Below, piece by piece: positions 24,585 through 33,286 of a DNA stretch of 33,587 nucleotides. The notes below the pieces were generated by a model. That model was not told the DNA's origin. It saw only the letters and a list, made by a program, of their open reading frames with translations, and ran no database searches. The position numbers and the translations under genes were made by a program. Where the stretch lies: IMG/VR virus record IMGVR_UViG_3300021197_001339, positions 1 through 33,587 of that record. The stretch is one strand, 5' to 3'. Within the stretch, counting starts at the first letter, position 1. Each line of letters begins with the position of its first letter. Source of the DNA: a virus.

Positions 24585-25979
24585 TCATGCACCTCTAAAC
24601 GACTCATCAGCGAGTCGATGAACTTCATCCCAACTCATGTGGGCGAGGTCTTCAGTGGATGGAATCTGAACGTTGCTTCGGCCTTGTGACTTTGCAATTG
24701 TAGTTGATTCTGTGCTGATGTTGTCAATGCGCTCTCCGAGTGCTTCGATAGCCTTGCTGATTTCAGAAAGTGGGCCGCGAGCATCGAACTGCTGCTGCTC
24801 TTGCTTCTGAACTGCTTGCTGGACTTCACTACTGTAACGCTGTGAGAATTGTTGCTCAAGGTTACCACGGAAGTTCTGCTCTTGTGCTGCTGCCTTGTAG
24901 ACTTCATATGCAGCCTCAATGTCAGCATCAGATACTGTGTCTGCTGTCAAGTAGCCCTTCTTTACGGGGCCAAGAGCGCCCGCAGGGGTCTTTCCACCAG
25001 ATGCACTGACGGCACTGATAGCATTGGTTGAAGGTGAACCGGATTCTTGTCCTCGGCCACGAACTTGACCACCGAAGTAATCTGCACCGTCAACGGAATC
25101 TGGGTTGTCGAATCCACCAAGTTGAGCCTTGTTCAAGTCATCAAAGTGCTGTCGTGCTGCACCTGTGTCTACGCCGCCGCTCTTGAGTGTATTTTCCATC
25201 CATGTAAGGTATTCTGCGGTGATAACATCGCTGTATTCATTACCTTTTTCCATGTTATACATCTTCTCTTCTTTGTCATCTTCTTTGTCATCTTTTTCAT
25301 CTTTTTCTTCAGACATTTCTTTGTCCTCCTTTGGACCGTCATCTTTTCCCTTACCTTCAAGGAAGGCAGGGGGTAGACCTTTCTCCATAGAGTCAAGTCG
25401 TCCTTCAAGTCGTGTCAATACGCTGTTCATTTGTTCCATTACATTTCCATCTGTCATAGTGGTGTCCTCCTTCAATATACGAAAGGATGCTTCGGGATTA
25501 ATCCCTTTTTCACAAATTGTTATTTCGTGAAGTTCAAGTTTACTGATTTCTTGGTAGTCGCCGTGTTCTTTGTCACTCTTTCGCATTCTTTTGAATGCTT
25601 GACCACCGATTGAAAAACCAGTAAGATTACCTGTGCGAATTTCTGAAGCCACTTCGCGTGCCTTCTCAATATCATTTCGCAACTTTACAACAACAAACAT
25701 ACCTGTGTCGTCTACTTCAGACTTCCACATACGCCCGTCATTGTCTGTGTAGGCTGGAATTACAGTTCCAACCTGAATGTTTGAATGTGCGAGTTGAACA
25801 TTAGCGTGTTCGGGTGTTGCCATGAACTTCTTGAAAGCGTCGTTCAATGCGCCGCGTGTAATGAGGTCACCCTGCTTGTCTACCAATTCTACGCTCGCGT
25901 AGCCCGCGACAACCAAATCCTTCCCGCTCTTCAGCAGGGTGATTTGGTCTGGGTTACGCATTCGTAGTTGTCCCAACAT
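24585..25979 (-). CDS. HK97-type prohead protease fused to a scaffold-like C-terminal region
   Basis: A protein of 464 residues; GGTGAT sits three bases before the ATG. Residues 19-170 match the prohead maturation protease family (peptidase S78): VAGYASVELVDKQGD at the start of the fold, candidate catalytic His65 in QLAHSN, Ser123 in TGFSIGG, and acidic residues E149/E152 in LELHEITI followed by the family's typical KGINPEA turn. After about residue 175 comes a long Glu/Lys/Asp-rich coiled-coil region (210-245), then a Gln-rich helical region (370-420), resembling capsid scaffolds. The C-terminus carries MSWDEVHRLAD (448-458), shared with a small head protein encoded upstream. The enzyme would cut scaffold and capsid N-termini inside the prohead. 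LLKS at 15-18 and ILKE at 168-171 are candidate self-cleavage points. The gene precedes the capsid gene, as is usual in this family. Confidence 0.92.
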   Translation of the reverse strand: MLGQLRMRNPDQITLLKSGKDLVVAGYASVELVDKQGDLITRGALNDAFKKFMATPEHANVQLAHSNIQVGTVIPAYTDNDGRMWKSEVDDTGMFVVVKLRNDIEKAREVASEIRTGNLTGFSIGGQAFKRMRKSDKEHGDYQEISKLELHEITICEKGINPEASFRILKEDTTMTDGNVMEQMNSVLTRLEGRLDSMEKGLPPAFLEGKGKDDGPKEDKEMSEEKDEKDDKEDDKEEKMYNMEKGNEYSDVITAEYLTWMENTLKSGGVDTGAARQHFDDLNKAQLGGFDNPDSVDGADYFGGQVRGRGQESGSPSTNAISAVSASGGKTPAGALGPVKKGYLTADTVSDADIEAAYEVYKAAAQEQNFRGNLEQQFSQRYSSEVQQAVQKQEQQQFDARGPLSEISKAIEALGERIDNISTESTTIAKSQGRSNVQIPSTEDLAHMSWDEVHRLADESFRGA

Positions 25980-26018
25980 TAAATCACCAAACGAATAGTC
26001 ATACTATATCAAGTTACA

Positions 26019-29000
26019 TCAAGAAAATCGAACAGTGGGTTGGTCATCTTCTATATCAAAATCGACGGACTCACCCTCATTTGTGCTTAATTTAGCATGA
26101 GAAATTTTTTCTTTGCCTTTTTCTTTCCGGGGCATTGGTTTTTCGGGGTCTTCAGCGGGTCTTGGGCGCATATCATAGTCCGGTAATGTAGATTGGTCAC
26201 GTAGTTGAGTTGGTCCGCTTGGTGATTCTACGGGTGTAGCCATGTCAATACCCAACCCTTTTCCTCCTGATGATGCCATTCTTTCTTTTGCAATCACATC
26301 TAATGCCCGTAAAGCAACTTCTAACGCTTTTACCATTGATGGTTTGAGAAGGATGTTCTTTTCTTTTTGGTCAAGAACACCAGCGGATTCCCTTTCAATA
26401 CGCTTAGGGTCAATTTTTTTAGGAACAACGTTTATTTCATCGTCTTTATCCATTTTTTCTACATATCCTTTGAGCATCAATGAAATTACAGGTTCCCAAA
26501 ACGGACGAAGGCTTTCAGATAATCTGTATGAATAATTACTCTTTTTTAAATCACCCATAATACAACTTGGATTCTGAAGATACCAAGACTCATTCCATTG
26601 TTTTACTTGATATTCTACAGTATCAATATCTTCCAACATAATTTTAATCACTTTACCGTCAAAATCAATATCATGTGGTATAATTATTGGAGAGTAACTC
26701 TTTGTTAGTAACGAAAGTGATTCGCTACTTGCGGGTCCTTCACCCTGACCTTCTTTGTCAACAGATGTAATTTGAACGTTGAATATATCACGACCACCAC
26801 GTGCTTTCTTTGTTACACCAGATATTGTTGCTTCAACAATATCTCCTTCTTCAAATGGTTTCTCAACACGTTGGGCTGTTCCTATGTCCATGTAATATTT
26901 ACCATCTAATTCTACTGCTCTATTTCCAAGACCTTCATTTGTAAGAATTGGCCCTGCACCTAAACGATAGGTGTAAGGTCCCTTTCCTCGCTTATCAAGA
27001 ATAACAAAATTCATTGTTTTTCCTTCTCTCAAAATTAACCACTTAGGATGTCGTTTTTCACCCTTCATGTATGTTGATTGTGCATCACGTAGTAGAACTC
27101 TACCTTCTTCCTTTAGTTCATCTACTGCACTTTCTAAACCATCAGTATCTGTTACACGTGTGTTGTAAGGACCGGGAATAGAAATTCCATCATGACTCTC
27201 TAATTGTCCACGAAGAATTTTCAAACGCTCATTAGTATTCATATCCGATGAATCTGTTCCGTCATACGAAATAATATCGTGAACAAAGAATTCATCATCT
27301 TTCAAAACACCATCAACAATAAATTCATTGTCACTTAGTTTTGAAGCAGCGTCACGAATTTTCTTTGGGACACCTCTTTTCTTTCCATTTTCATCAAGAA
27401 ATAATGTTTCATTATCCTTAATCAAAAGTAATCGAGTTCCTTCATACCATGTTGAAACGACCCAAGAATCACTAAAACCTTTGAATTCTTTCAAATCATC
27501 GAGAGTGAAAATACGGTGCATGGGACGAATTAATGGAACCCAATCATCCTCACTTGCTTTTGTCAATAATACATCAGGATTCAATAGACTCGCTAAGAAA
27601 TTAGTCATTTCACCGGTTGAAACATCATATGGGTCTGTTGCATGAGGGTCGTCATATCCTCTTTCTCGTAGTTGAGGGGATTTTTGTGGTGTAACACCGG
27701 GTAAGTTCATGATTTGAGTTACATTATTTCCATGAATATCCCTCATCATTTCATCCGATGTTGGATGCACAAGTGTAGGGAACTCATTGGCGGCAAAATA
27801 CCAATTTCCATCTACGCCTATTTCACCATCGAAAGTTGGTGTAACATATCCTGAAGCCCAATCCTGTTCCCCGCTATTCCATACCGGATTGACACTACAT
27901 TGACTTTCGGGTGTAGGTGGAGAAATCGGTCGGTTAGACCATTTAGCCTCCTTTGTCATTTTTTGCTCTTGTGTCGCACCGACACTTTCAACGCCTTCTT
28001 CACCCATTTGTGCTTCTTCAGGATTCAAAACATACAAACTATCAAGATTATTTTGAGTTTTTCTTGTAGCCCTTTTAATGTGTTTTGATTTCAAACCCTT
28101 TACACCGTGTAAATCATTTGAAAGGAAACTCAAACCGTGATTTCCTAACAATGGACTAAACATATCTTGCGCCCTTTGTTCAAATGCACGCGGAACATTG
28201 TGTAATTCATGGTCATTCCATTGGCGTGTTTTTTTGGCTGGATTTGATGCTTTAACACCTTTCTGTCCTACCCTCAATAAATCATGATAATCTGCTCCAT
28301 GAAATGGTGTCAAATCTAAATCATGTGCAGTTGGTAAATTTCCATCTGTAAGAAGAGAATGCATAGACGCAACACGGAAGGGTTGGTTCATTTCATTTGA
28401 ACGGCGTATAATTTCATTCACGTGTTCTTTGTGCTTTGGTGTAGTTGGTAATCCCAATAGTTCCAATGCTTCGGTATCAGTCATGTTTCCGTGAATCTCC
28501 GCACCGTGATTCAAAAGATGATTTGCAATTTCCGCATAATCACTACCTGATGTTAGACCTTCTACATTAGGTATTTCAACATCATCAACACCATAAGCGT
28601 GTGAATGCAAACCATGAGAATTATGTTCTTGCATGAGAAGACTTCGTTCTGCTAATTTAGCCAACTGTCCCATATCATGAGTAAACTGCATTTTGTCATC
28701 TTCGGGGAAAGAATGTGGAACGGCTTCCTTAATTTGTGGAAGTAGAATTTTCATCATTTGAGTAATGGCATTATTGTCTCCTTCTAATTTTGCATCACGT
28801 TGTTTGGCTCTATCTTCCCAAAAACCAGATTTAGATTTTGGTTGCATATTACTTGCTTCTGTTTGCATAGTAAACAGAAGACCTCGTAATTCTTTGATTT
28901 CCTGTTGAAGATTTAGAATACCCTCAGGTGACATTTCACCTACTTCTTTTTCTTTGTCGAGTTGTTGTTCACGTATCATCAATTCTTTTGCCGTTTCAAT

Positions 29001-31922
29001 CTCTTCAGGTAATGAAGCACCGTAAGCGCCCATACCCAAAAATTGCTGTATGTTCCCCAATTGTTGTTTTTTCTCACCCAAAAAACGTTCTTCTGCTTCT
29101 TTTGGTGTTTCTTGGTCAATTGTGTCGGGACTTAAATGACCTAATTCATTCATTAATTTTGAAACGTTTTCTTGCTCGATAGCCGGTAAATCGGTATAAT
29201 CACCATCATTTAGATATTGAGCAATTTGATGCGGATTTCGTGTTCCCAAATGTCGTGCGATGACACCCAAAGAGTTCACATATTCTCTTTCCAAACCTTC
29301 AGGAATATTAGGCGGATTTTGTAATGATGTTTCACGATAATCTGAATAGCCGATAAAATTCAAGAAATCATCTAAATTATCACCTGTGGATAATGGTATA
29401 CCATATGATTGCATATTTTTAAGATTATGAAGTTTTTTCTTTTGCGGCTCTTCAAATGGTCGAATATGACCCAATGCTGTTCGGATATGATGGTCTATCA
29501 TCGCTTGTCTATGTGACATTTTATCTGACGCGCCTTCACCATAGGCTTGTTCAGAAGTCGAAAATGTATCTTCCATGTGCGGAATAGGAAGAACATAACC
29601 ACGCTTACCCATAATTTCTTCATGTTCTTTAGGACTTCTTGATAAAAGATAATTTGAGTATTTACCACTTGTAGAACTTTTGTGGTCAGTAAAATTGTTT
29701 TTAATCGAAGAACCTTCACCAAGAAGATTACCATTACTGTCGTGCTTTACCTGTGTAATATCACCCGGTGAAAGAACGTGAGAAGGGTCCATTATCACGG
29801 GTTTTTTGACGAGGTTTTCCTCTCCCTTTTCACCTTGTGATAAATCCATAACTTTCTCTACGCTATGAGGTTTTACATATGGAGCGACTAAACTTGCTAT
29901 AGAATTCAAATTTTTATTCACCAAGAGTTTTCCTGTATTGGAGTCTAATTCACCAAAAATCGACTTGCCCGTTTCTGGGTCCATCATCATATGATGAATA
30001 AATTCTACATATGTGGCTAAATTTCTTCCTACTCCACCAACTTCAGCAAAAGGCTCCCACCAATGTGAACCATGTGTTGTGGTATGTGTTCCATCTGAAC
30101 TTTCATCATACAAACCATCTTCATTTTCTTCAGGTCTTGGACCGAATCTTGAACGTTTATTTCCAAGTATATTCCGTATATCTTTTGATAATGCTGAAGA
30201 AGATTCGTAACTTTTTGCAGCCGAAATTGCATCATCTAAATGTTCTTTCGGAATAAGAGGTCCTTCTGTTTCACCATACATTGGATGTTGTTCCATCCAT
30301 TCTTCTGTTTGGGGATGATAACCCGCTAAGAATAACAAATCTTCTTTTGATATTTTTGTATGATTTTTTCCATCAGGTGTTTTCAAAACACTATGTTTAC
30401 CCGATGGAAGGTATGTTTTGTGATTACCTAAACCGATTTTTTTCACATTGTTCCAATCATACGAATCTTCTGCTTTAGCCCATTCTTCGGGATTATGAAA
30501 ATTAAATCGTGGTAATACATCAAGTAGACCGTCTTTATTTGATAGTGGTTCACCTGTTACATTATGAAGAATCTGCTCCCCTTCATTTTTGTGACCTTTC
30601 GGGTAAGTTTGAGGTGTGTCATATTTATCATGCATTTGATGTATTCGTTCCAAGATTACATCTGCTATGGATTGTCCATTGTAATTTGCAACCTCAGAAT
30701 CATGCACTGCGGTATTCAAACCACCTTGAAGGAATCTATTTTCTCCTGAAACAAAATCTCGTTCATTATCTTCAATAAACTTGTGGAAATTTGGCGAATG
30801 CGTCGAAACACCACGATGCCACCAATTAATTTCAGGTGTCATACGCTCCATAGCATTGAAAGCAAAACGAGCCTGTGGAAGAGTAGTTCCATCGGGTAAT
30901 TTGATGAGTTGGCTATCTTCATTTACATTTCCTTTGTTTTCTAAATGGTCTAAAACTGCTGTTCGTTCTTGCGGTGAAAGCCATTCCATACCAAGCATAT
31001 ACCCTGCCCAACCTAAACCATGACCGTGATGTTTTCCTTTTTTACCACCTTGTTCTACTTCTTTGAATGCTTGGTCGTAAGAAAATTCTTCATCTGAAGT
31101 AGGCTCAAATGTTACATCTTCACCTTCCCATTCATCAGCACGACTATTGAAATGCTCTTTTCTCAAATCATGAGAATCATCAATGTTTCCATGACCATTT
31201 TCTAATTTCCAACGTCGAAAATCACGTTCATACAAATCATGATTTGAAGAGTAAGCACCACCTAAAGCACCTCCAAAAAGATATTTTCGTTTACCTTTGA
31301 CATTATGACCAAAAACAACAGGACTCTTGTTTTTTACAGCATGGTCATGCCACTCTTTTTCTTTTTTTGCAGTATCTTCTACTTTGGTTTTTTCTCCTTC
31401 TTTTGAAGGAAGATACATTCTTTTCAAATGTTCAACATATCTTCTTCTTTTTGTAATAGCATCTCTTCGCAATAATGGGTATGTTTCTTCTCTAAATGGG
31501 TGTCTATTGTGGTAAGCCTCACCGGGTGAAGAAATAATATCGGGCCAAACTGCGTGTCTAATTCCTCTTTCATCTGTATTGGGAAATTTGTCAACCCACG
31601 GGTGCCTTGAAGGTTCACTACTCGCACCTTCTATTCCAACGGCTACAGGGGCCATTGGTTTTGAATAAATATGTGGCACTGCTGAGTCATCGGGGTCTAC
31701 CCACTTTTCTTTAGGTGTTTCTTCATCTTCATCTTTCAAAAGAAGGACATTCATCGCCATACTTTTGCAAACCAAAGTCAAGGGGTCATTCGGTTTTACA
31801 TTTAGATTGGCTAAAGCCATCATGTATTCAGCAGCATTACGCTCTAAATCCAAACCGTCATCAACTGACTTCAACAGTTGAATTCTTCTGAAAAGAAATA
31901 GATTTGAAGGGTCGGCCAACAC
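26019..31922 (-). CDS. Giant capsid-module protein with degenerate DNA ligase-like and OB domains
   Basis: About 1967 residues counted from GTG at 31922, chosen because GGTGAT lies just upstream with usable spacing; a TTG at 31928 overlaps that element. Residues 1-1450 match no family I recognise: His-, Asp- and Asn-rich, mostly polar, with helical and coiled-coil stretches around 950-1060. Residues about 1456-1640 follow the layout of ATP-dependent DNA ligase adenylation domains, and about 1645-1735 look like the OB fold. However, motif I reads W1492-Y-E-G-T-R where ligases have K-x-D-G-x-R, motif III has DGV (V1539) instead of DGE, and motif IV reads EGRVLL (E1606) without its lysine. It is therefore probably not an active ligase. 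The C-terminus is Pro/Lys-rich. Position before the protease and capsid genes suggests a virion or prohead protein, perhaps one that holds or is ejected with DNA. LLTK motifs flank the ligase-like part. Confidence 0.85.
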   Translation of the reverse strand: MLADPSNLFLFRRIQLLKSVDDGLDLERNAAEYMMALANLNVKPNDPLTLVCKSMAMNVLLLKDEDEETPKEKWVDPDDSAVPHIYSKPMAPVAVGIEGASSEPSRHPWVDKFPNTDERGIRHAVWPDIISSPGEAYHNRHPFREETYPLLRRDAITKRRRYVEHLKRMYLPSKEGEKTKVEDTAKKEKEWHDHAVKNKSPVVFGHNVKGKRKYLFGGALGGAYSSNHDLYERDFRRWKLENGHGNIDDSHDLRKEHFNSRADEWEGEDVTFEPTSDEEFSYDQAFKEVEQGGKKGKHHGHGLGWAGYMLGMEWLSPQERTAVLDHLENKGNVNEDSQLIKLPDGTTLPQARFAFNAMERMTPEINWWHRGVSTHSPNFHKFIEDNERDFVSGENRFLQGGLNTAVHDSEVANYNGQSIADVILERIHQMHDKYDTPQTYPKGHKNEGEQILHNVTGEPLSNKDGLLDVLPRFNFHNPEEWAKAEDSYDWNNVKKIGLGNHKTYLPSGKHSVLKTPDGKNHTKISKEDLLFLAGYHPQTEEWMEQHPMYGETEGPLIPKEHLDDAISAAKSYESSSALSKDIRNILGNKRSRFGPRPEENEDGLYDESSDGTHTTTHGSHWWEPFAEVGGVGRNLATYVEFIHHMMMDPETGKSIFGELDSNTGKLLVNKNLNSIASLVAPYVKPHSVEKVMDLSQGEKGEENLVKKPVIMDPSHVLSPGDITQVKHDSNGNLLGEGSSIKNNFTDHKSSTSGKYSNYLLSRSPKEHEEIMGKRGYVLPIPHMEDTFSTSEQAYGEGASDKMSHRQAMIDHHIRTALGHIRPFEEPQKKKLHNLKNMQSYGIPLSTGDNLDDFLNFIGYSDYRETSLQNPPNIPEGLEREYVNSLGVIARHLGTRNPHQIAQYLNDGDYTDLPAIEQENVSKLMNELGHLSPDTIDQETPKEAEERFLGEKKQQLGNIQQFLGMGAYGASLPEEIETAKELMIREQQLDKEKEVGEMSPEGILNLQQEIKELRGLLFTMQTEASNMQPKSKSGFWEDRAKQRDAKLEGDNNAITQMMKILLPQIKEAVPHSFPEDDKMQFTHDMGQLAKLAERSLLMQEHNSHGLHSHAYGVDDVEIPNVEGLTSGSDYAEIANHLLNHGAEIHGNMTDTEALELLGLPTTPKHKEHVNEIIRRSNEMNQPFRVASMHSLLTDGNLPTAHDLDLTPFHGADYHDLLRVGQKGVKASNPAKKTRQWNDHELHNVPRAFEQRAQDMFSPLLGNHGLSFLSNDLHGVKGLKSKHIKRATRKTQNNLDSLYVLNPEEAQMGEEGVESVGATQEQKMTKEAKWSNRPISPPTPESQCSVNPVWNSGEQDWASGYVTPTFDGEIGVDGNWYFAANEFPTLVHPTSDEMMRDIHGNNVTQIMNLPGVTPQKSPQLRERGYDDPHATDPYDVSTGEMTNFLASLLNPDVLLTKASEDDWVPLIRPMHRIFTLDDLKEFKGFSDSWVVSTWYEGTRLLLIKDNETLFLDENGKKRGVPKKIRDAASKLSDNEFIVDGVLKDDEFFVHDIISYDGTDSSDMNTNERLKILRGQLESHDGISIPGPYNTRVTDTDGLESAVDELKEEGRVLLRDAQSTYMKGEKRHPKWLILREGKTMNFVILDKRGKGPYTYRLGAGPILTNEGLGNRAVELDGKYYMDIGTAQRVEKPFEEGDIVEATISGVTKKARGGRDIFNVQITSVDKEGQGEGPASSESLSLLTKSYSPIIIPHDIDFDGKVIKIMLEDIDTVEYQVKQWNESWYLQNPSCIMGDLKKSNYSYRLSESLRPFWEPVISLMLKGYVEKMDKDDEINVVPKKIDPKRIERESAGVLDQKEKNILLKPSMVKALEVALRALDVIAKERMASSGGKGLGIDMATPVESPSGPTQLRDQSTLPDYDMRPRPAEDPEKPMPRKEKGKEKISHAKLSTNEGESVDFDIEDDQPTVRFS

Positions 31923-31935
31923 ACACAATCACCGC

Positions 31936-32544
31936 TCACTGTAGCGGTCTGTATTCAGGACAAGCGTTCAAATCCATTCCTTGATGAATTCTACATCCTT
32001 CACGTGTTGTTCCCCCACAAGCACCGCAAATCTGTGGGGCATGACCGCCTTCTGCGGCTTCACGCCGCTCGGCTAAAGGGTTAGCCTTAGACAAATCAAG
32101 CGGTTTTGCTTCTCCTGAAGCATCTTCTCTTTCAGCACCCGTGCCTTCGTGTGGATTCAATTTTCGGCCAAGATTTTCCATTGAAACACTTTCCTTAGCC
32201 TTCTTGTTTTTTGGCTTTGGAGCATCTTCTGTTTCAAGAGTGCGCTGATTTGTAGTAAAATTTTGTGACCTTGTTTGTCCACCTGTTTCAGTTAGAAATT
32301 GAGGATGAGAGTTTTGTGATGCTTCTGATTTATATCCCGGTTGTGCTTTTTCCATTTTGCAACCCATTTTACACATACCTGCTTTGTCTAATTTACCACC
32401 TTTGCAATCAGGACAATCCTTGCAAGTGCAATTTTTACCACAGTCTTTGCATTCAGTTGCTTTTTCAATTCGGCGTTCTATAGATGCTGCTTTTTCAAGC
32501 AACTTTGATGCCTCGTAACTAATTGCGTCATATCTTGGTTTCAA
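31936..32544 (-). CDS. Cys-rich protein with two putative zinc-binding clusters
   Basis: A protein of 202 residues. It starts at TTG (32542-32544), which overlaps the previous TGA; a strong GGAGATGAT site just upstream supports this start. Residues 5-30 are helical. An eight-cysteine cluster follows (C32, C35, C39, C41, C44, C47, C58, C62), resembling paired zinc knuckles. The middle (about 70-165) is polar, charged and probably disordered. A second cluster near the C-terminus has C173, C176, C184, H187 and C195, which can make one further zinc site. The protein sits directly before the giant ligase-domain gene, with 13 bases between this stop and the GTG I prefer for that gene, so they are probably coexpressed. 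It may bind nucleic acid or act as a structural zinc-stabilised head protein; the sequence does not decide. Confidence 0.78.
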   Translation of the reverse strand: MKPRYDAISYEASKLLEKAASIERRIEKATECKDCGKNCTCKDCPDCKGGKLDKAGMCKMGCKMEKAQPGYKSEASQNSHPQFLTETGGQTRSQNFTTNQRTLETEDAPKPKNKKAKESVSMENLGRKLNPHEGTGAEREDASGEAKPLDLSKANPLAERREAAEGGHAPQICGACGGTTREGCRIHQGMDLNACPEYRPLQ

Positions 32545-32891
32545 TGAATCATCTCCGTATTTCTTGAGGCGTCTGCCATTTCATGAATATCATCCCAACT
32601 CATAGAGTGGAACTCTTCGTTTGATTGAGGCATTACAAAACCTGTTTCATTCTTCATAAGAAGCCCTTCGTCATTTCGGAATGGGTCAGGAAGTAAATCT
32701 TCAGATAGAGGTGTTGATGTTCTTACAAAACCCGCTCTCTTCAATAACGCTTCAGGGTTGTTGAAGGCTTTTCGCAATCTTTGATTTTCGGCCTTTAAAA
32801 GTTGAAGGTCACCATCCATGCCTTCCATCTTTGTGATAAGAGCGTTCATTAAACGCTCAGTTGTAGAAGCCTCTTCGGCCAAATTACTCAC
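32541..32891 (-). CDS. Coiled-coil head protein with the C-terminal MSWD motif shared with the protease-scaffold
   Basis: A protein of 116 residues. Residues about 8-45 form a likely coiled coil (LMNALITKMEGMDGDLQLLK, then AENQRLRKAF). The C-terminus carries MSWDDIHEMAD at residues 97-107. This closely matches MSWDEVHRLAD near the C-terminus of the prohead protease-scaffold (residues 448-458). The start is not certain: GTG at 32891 overlaps the previous stop, but a GGTGA element lies five bases before an in-frame TTG at 32882, which fits the virus's usual spacing better. The coiled coil plus shared tail peptide suggests a scaffold-like protein or one recruited to the prohead by the same partner as the protease. 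That role is inferred; the family is not recognised. Confidence 0.72.
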   Translation of the reverse strand: MSNLAEEASTTERLMNALITKMEGMDGDLQLLKAENQRLRKAFNNPEALLKRAGFVRTSTPLSEDLLPDPFRNDEGLLMKNETGFVMPQSNEEFHSMSWDDIHEMADASRNTEMIH

Positions 32892-33243
32892 CTTGATTTA
32901 CTCGGCGTCCAAATGTTCCAGCGTGTGGTCGCATAGCAGAATTATGACGACCAGACGAAATAAAGCCCGGAAGTTGTTGTCCTGAAACAACACCAGATGG
33001 CGAAACACTTGCATCTTGATACTTGATTACGGCTGCATTACCTGCAAAATGTTCTTCTGGAACGTAGTTGTTACCTTTTTGAACAGCAGCATGAATATCA
33101 TCGGATAGATAATCAGCGAACTTTCTAATTTCTGACAAATGTGTTTGTGCCGAAGTAGCATCACCATCTGAAAGAGCCTTGTTAAAAGCCTCAGTATGTT
33201 GTTGCAACTTACGCGCCATCGGGTCCATTTTTTTCAAATCCAT
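32884..33243 (-). CDS. Small head-module protein, unknown function
   Basis: About 119 residues; not recognised. The N-terminal half (to about residue 60) is helical and charged, with heptad-like spacing of hydrophobics (KLQQHTEAFNKAL, THLSEIRKFADYL). The C-terminal half is Gly/Ser/Pro-rich and ends RRVNQGE. I start it at the ATG at 33243 because an AGGA element lies 11 bases upstream. An in-frame GTG at 33252 exists but sits only two bases from that element. Its stop overlaps the start of the next gene, which indicates translational coupling. Position between a possible portal gene and the giant ligase-domain gene suggests a role in head assembly or as a minor packaged protein, but nothing in the sequence proves it. 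Confidence 0.7.
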   Translation of the reverse strand: MDLKKMDPMARKLQQHTEAFNKALSDGDATSAQTHLSEIRKFADYLSDDIHAAVQKGNNYVPEEHFAGNAAVIKYQDASVSPSGVVSGQQLPGFISSGRHNSAMRPHAGTFGRRVNQGE

Positions 33244-33286
33244 TGTGAACACTGTCCTTTCGCATGATGCCTTTGTTTATGAGGTT

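Noticed and set aside
27000-27570. Active ATP-dependent DNA ligase
   Set aside because: The nucleotidyl-acceptor lysine of motif I is Trp and two further catalytic residues are missing; only the fold-level pattern remains.
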